Of a DNA stretch of 14,895 nt, positions 13,510-14,895 are shown piece after piece. Under the pieces are notes generated by a model that did no database searches, was not told the origin of the DNA, and was given only the letters and a program-made list of their open reading frames with translations. Positions within the stretch are counted from its first letter, which is position 1; every line of letters begins with the position of its first letter. The stretch is taken from positions 1 to 14,895 of the forward strand of contig JAGXII010000138.1 of assembly GCA_024635735.1 (NCBI GenBank), given 5' to 3'. The position numbers and the translations under genes are program-made. Origin of the DNA: Christiangramia sp. Its GTDB lineage: Bacteria; Bacteroidota; Bacteroidia; Flavobacteriales; Flavobacteriaceae.

Positions 13510-14257
13510 AGACGAGTTATTTGCTGCAGATGCGCTTGAAAGTCTCATAATGGGACTGCGTCCCGGGACTAAAATACTTAACAGAATTGAGTCTGTTGAA
13601 GATGCCATAGGATGGTTTGAAGAGAATGATCATCCCGATCTTATCTTTTGCGATATTCACCTTTCTGATGGCAGTAGTTTCGAGATTTTCAGGGAAATTG
13701 AAATTAAATGTCCGGTAATCTTTACCACCGCCTTTCACGAATATGCGATTGAAGCTTTTAAAGTAAACAGTGTGGATTACCTGTTAAAGCCTATAAAAAA
13801 GGAGGATCTGAAAAAATCGATCCGGAAATATGAAGAACTTCAGCAGAGTGTTTTGAGTGAGGAAATGCAAAATCTTAAAAACCTGCTCGAAAGCAAAAAC
13901 CTATCGGAAAAACAGGAAAAAAAATCGAGGTTCATGGTAAAAAGCGGACAAAGTATCCAGGCGATTCCCAGCGATAAAGTCGCTTATTTCCTGGCGGAAG
14001 AGGGAGTGGTGCTGCTGGTGACCTTTGATGGAAAGCGCTTTGTAGTTAATTACACGCTGGACGAATTAGAAAATTTACTGGATGAAGTGAAATTTTTCAG
14101 GGCGAACAGGCAAATCCTTACCAATATTGAGGCAGTGCATAAGGTTAACCCATATTTTAAGGGCAGGCTACAGCTTGTTTTAAAACCTGCCACGAAGGAA
14201 GACCCTATTATAAGCAGCGGGAAATCTTCAAAATTTAAGGAATGGCTTGATCTTTAA
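13490..14257 (+). CDS. LytTR-family response regulator
   Basis: A 255-residue response regulator. The receiver (1-120) has the acidic pair Glu7-Asp8, phospho-acceptor Asp55 (LIFCDIHLSDG), the switch Thr at 79-80 (FTTAFHEYA) and Lys100 (DYLLKP). After a helical linker, residues about 150-255 form a LytTR DNA-binding domain (RFMVKSGQSIQAI, then FFRANRQILTNIEAV and a C-terminal GKSSKFKEWLDL). LytTR proteins bind paired short direct repeats upstream of promoters. The ATG at 13490 lies inside the last codons of the kinase gene; the stop of the kinase is at 13507-13509. A plausible target is the divergent receptor promoter 1.5 kb upstream, but no LytTR repeat pair could be assigned by eye. Confidence 0.94.
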   Translation: MNIVIIEDELFAADALESLIMGLRPGTKILNRIESVEDAIGWFEENDHPDLIFCDIHLSDGSSFEIFREIEIKCPVIFTTAFHEYAIEAFKVNSVDYLLKPIKKEDLKKSIRKYEELQQSVLSEEMQNLKNLLESKNLSEKQEKKSRFMVKSGQSIQAIPSDKVAYFLAEEGVVLLVTFDGKRFVVNYTLDELENLLDEVKFFRANRQILTNIEAVHKVNPYFKGRLQLVLKPATKEDPIISSGKSSKFKEWLDL

Positions 14258-14279
14258 AGTCTCAGAAAAGACAGGTTTC

Positions 14280-14621
14280 TTAAAAACCCTTTAGCTGAAA
14301 CATCCAGAATCCAATAATGAGCACCAGCGAAATAAACATTCCGCTGAAGATTAACATAAGGCCGCGATTTTCTACACGAATACTGTCTATCTCCTGCTCG
14401 ATGAATTTTTTTTCATTCTCGTCAAGGTGAAGGTAATGCTGCACCCCTATCCGGTTGGCTATTTTACCTTTTGAGGTTAGCCGAAGCTCTCCTCTTCTAT
14501 TAATAGTAATCAATTCCTTCTCTCTAAGAGTATTAATATAGTTCACCGATGTATCCCTGCGTAATTCAGAAACCATCATACCTTCATTCAGAGTTTTCGA
14601 GATGTGAGTCGTATTTTCCAT
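14280..14621 (-). CDS. Small membrane-anchored protein with winged-helix-like N-terminus
   Basis: A 113-residue protein. Residues about 5-60 look like a winged-helix: two helices (ISKTLNEGMMVSELRRD, SVNYINTLREKELI) followed by a beta-hairpin (TINRRGELRLTSKGKIA). The ending 'LR-LTSKG' is common in MarR/PadR-like wings. A charged helix (67-86) leads to one strong membrane segment, 88-109 (LMLIFSGMFISLVLIIGFWMF), and the chain ends with KGF. It is therefore predicted to hold a DNA-binding-like domain in the cytoplasm on a C-terminal anchor; I do not recognise a named family. The gene converges on the response-regulator gene with a 22-bp gap. A good promoter lies far upstream (14845-14874). Alternatively the N-domain binds proteins rather than DNA. 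Confidence 0.7.
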   Translation of the reverse strand: MENTTHISKTLNEGMMVSELRRDTSVNYINTLREKELITINRRGELRLTSKGKIANRIGVQHYLHLDENEKKFIEQEIDSIRVENRGLMLIFSGMFISLVLIIGFWMFQLKGF

Positions 14622-14752
14622 ATTAACATTTCCTTAACTTATCTTAACACTAATTTAGGAAAATTACTTTTAACGTCAAAATTTTCTTTTCAACCAGTTT
14701 TAAGCACCGGAAATTCTACGGAAAATAAGATCAAAACAGGACTTAAATATCC

Positions 14753-14810
14753 TTTATGTATATCCGTTTTTAGTCATAATAGTTATCTCGTCACCCTGTC
14801 CCGATAGCTC
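14753..14810 (+). repeat. Dispersed stem-loop repeat, truncated copy C
   Basis: The first 46 bp are identical to copy B (12224-12269). The following TCCCGATAGCTC matches the extra inner hairpin arm of copy A, after which the similarity stops. Only the first part of the element is therefore left, and none of its stem-loops is complete. Confidence 0.8.
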
Positions 14811-14844
14811 CTATGTTTGCTTTTGGAATAAATTTTTAGTTTTA

Positions 14845-14874
14845 CAAATATAAGTGAAAGAGGATAAGAGTCAA
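14845..14874 (-). promoter_or_regulatory. Consensus Bacteroidota promoter reading leftwards
   Basis: On the minus strand TTG (14874-14872), a 19-bp spacer and TATATTTG (14852-14845) fit the TTG-N19-TAnnTTTG pattern exactly; this is the best promoter match in the window. Predicted transcription would begin near 14838 and run through repeat copy C to the membrane-anchored winged-helix-like gene (ATG at 14621), leaving a leader of about 217 nt. Confidence 0.6.
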
Positions 14875-14895
14875 CCGATGGCTAGATAATCATAA

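Noticed and set aside
14258..14279. Possible bidirectional terminator between response regulator and the convergent gene (GTCT...AGAC)
   Set aside because: The stem is only 4 bp and there is no proper T tract on either strand.
14604..14807. 67-codon plus-strand frame ending in repeat copy C
   Set aside because: Its start overlaps the opposing small gene, its C-terminal third is repeat sequence and the composition is not protein-like.

Overview
The window looks like chromosomal DNA of a marine-type member of the Bacteroidota, family Flavobacteriaceae (close in character to Gramella/Christiangramia, Salegentibacter or Zunongwangia; this placement is inferred, not searched). The reasons are the AT-rich composition, the near absence of Shine-Dalgarno sequences, several TAnnTTTG-type -7 promoter elements, an outer-membrane beta-barrel receptor with an N-terminal carboxypeptidase-regulatory-like domain, LytS/LytTR signalling, and small SCRxT lipoproteins.

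Left third (1-3710), envelope genes. The 3' end of fabD closes on a hairpin terminator. A DegT-family PLP aminotransferase (minus strand) is divergent from waaA, the Kdo transferase of lipid A core assembly. Two small tandem lipoproteins follow; the second carries 11-residue LEA-like repeats and ends at a strong 15-bp terminator.

Middle (3705-7480), regulators and metal efflux on the minus strand. A Fur-family regulator is followed after 58 bp by a P1B-4 type (SPC/HEGST) metal-efflux ATPase, very probably one transcription unit. Downstream lies an XRE-S24 (CI/LexA-like) repressor whose promoter is straddled by two 20-bp inverted operator-like arms. To the right of the Fur gene lie a 65-residue Cys/His-rich protein and a candidate 30-residue membrane peptide.

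Right (7480-14895), outer-membrane receptor and its probable signalling partner. A secreted amidohydrolase with all metal ligands lies between two 128-bp direct repeats. Each repeat consists of the last codons of the neighbouring beta-barrel receptor gene plus its terminator, so the left copy is a receptor-gene remnant. The receptor gene (minus) is divergent from a LytS-like histidine kinase, which overlaps a LytTR response regulator by 20 bp. A small protein with a winged-helix-like N-terminus and a C-terminal membrane anchor converges on the regulator.

A dispersed intergenic repeat of about 135-150 bp made of stem-loops (REP/MITE-like) occurs three times: before the S24 repressor, in front of the histidine kinase, and truncated near the right edge. 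No tRNA, rRNA, CRISPR array, transposase or phage structural gene was seen.
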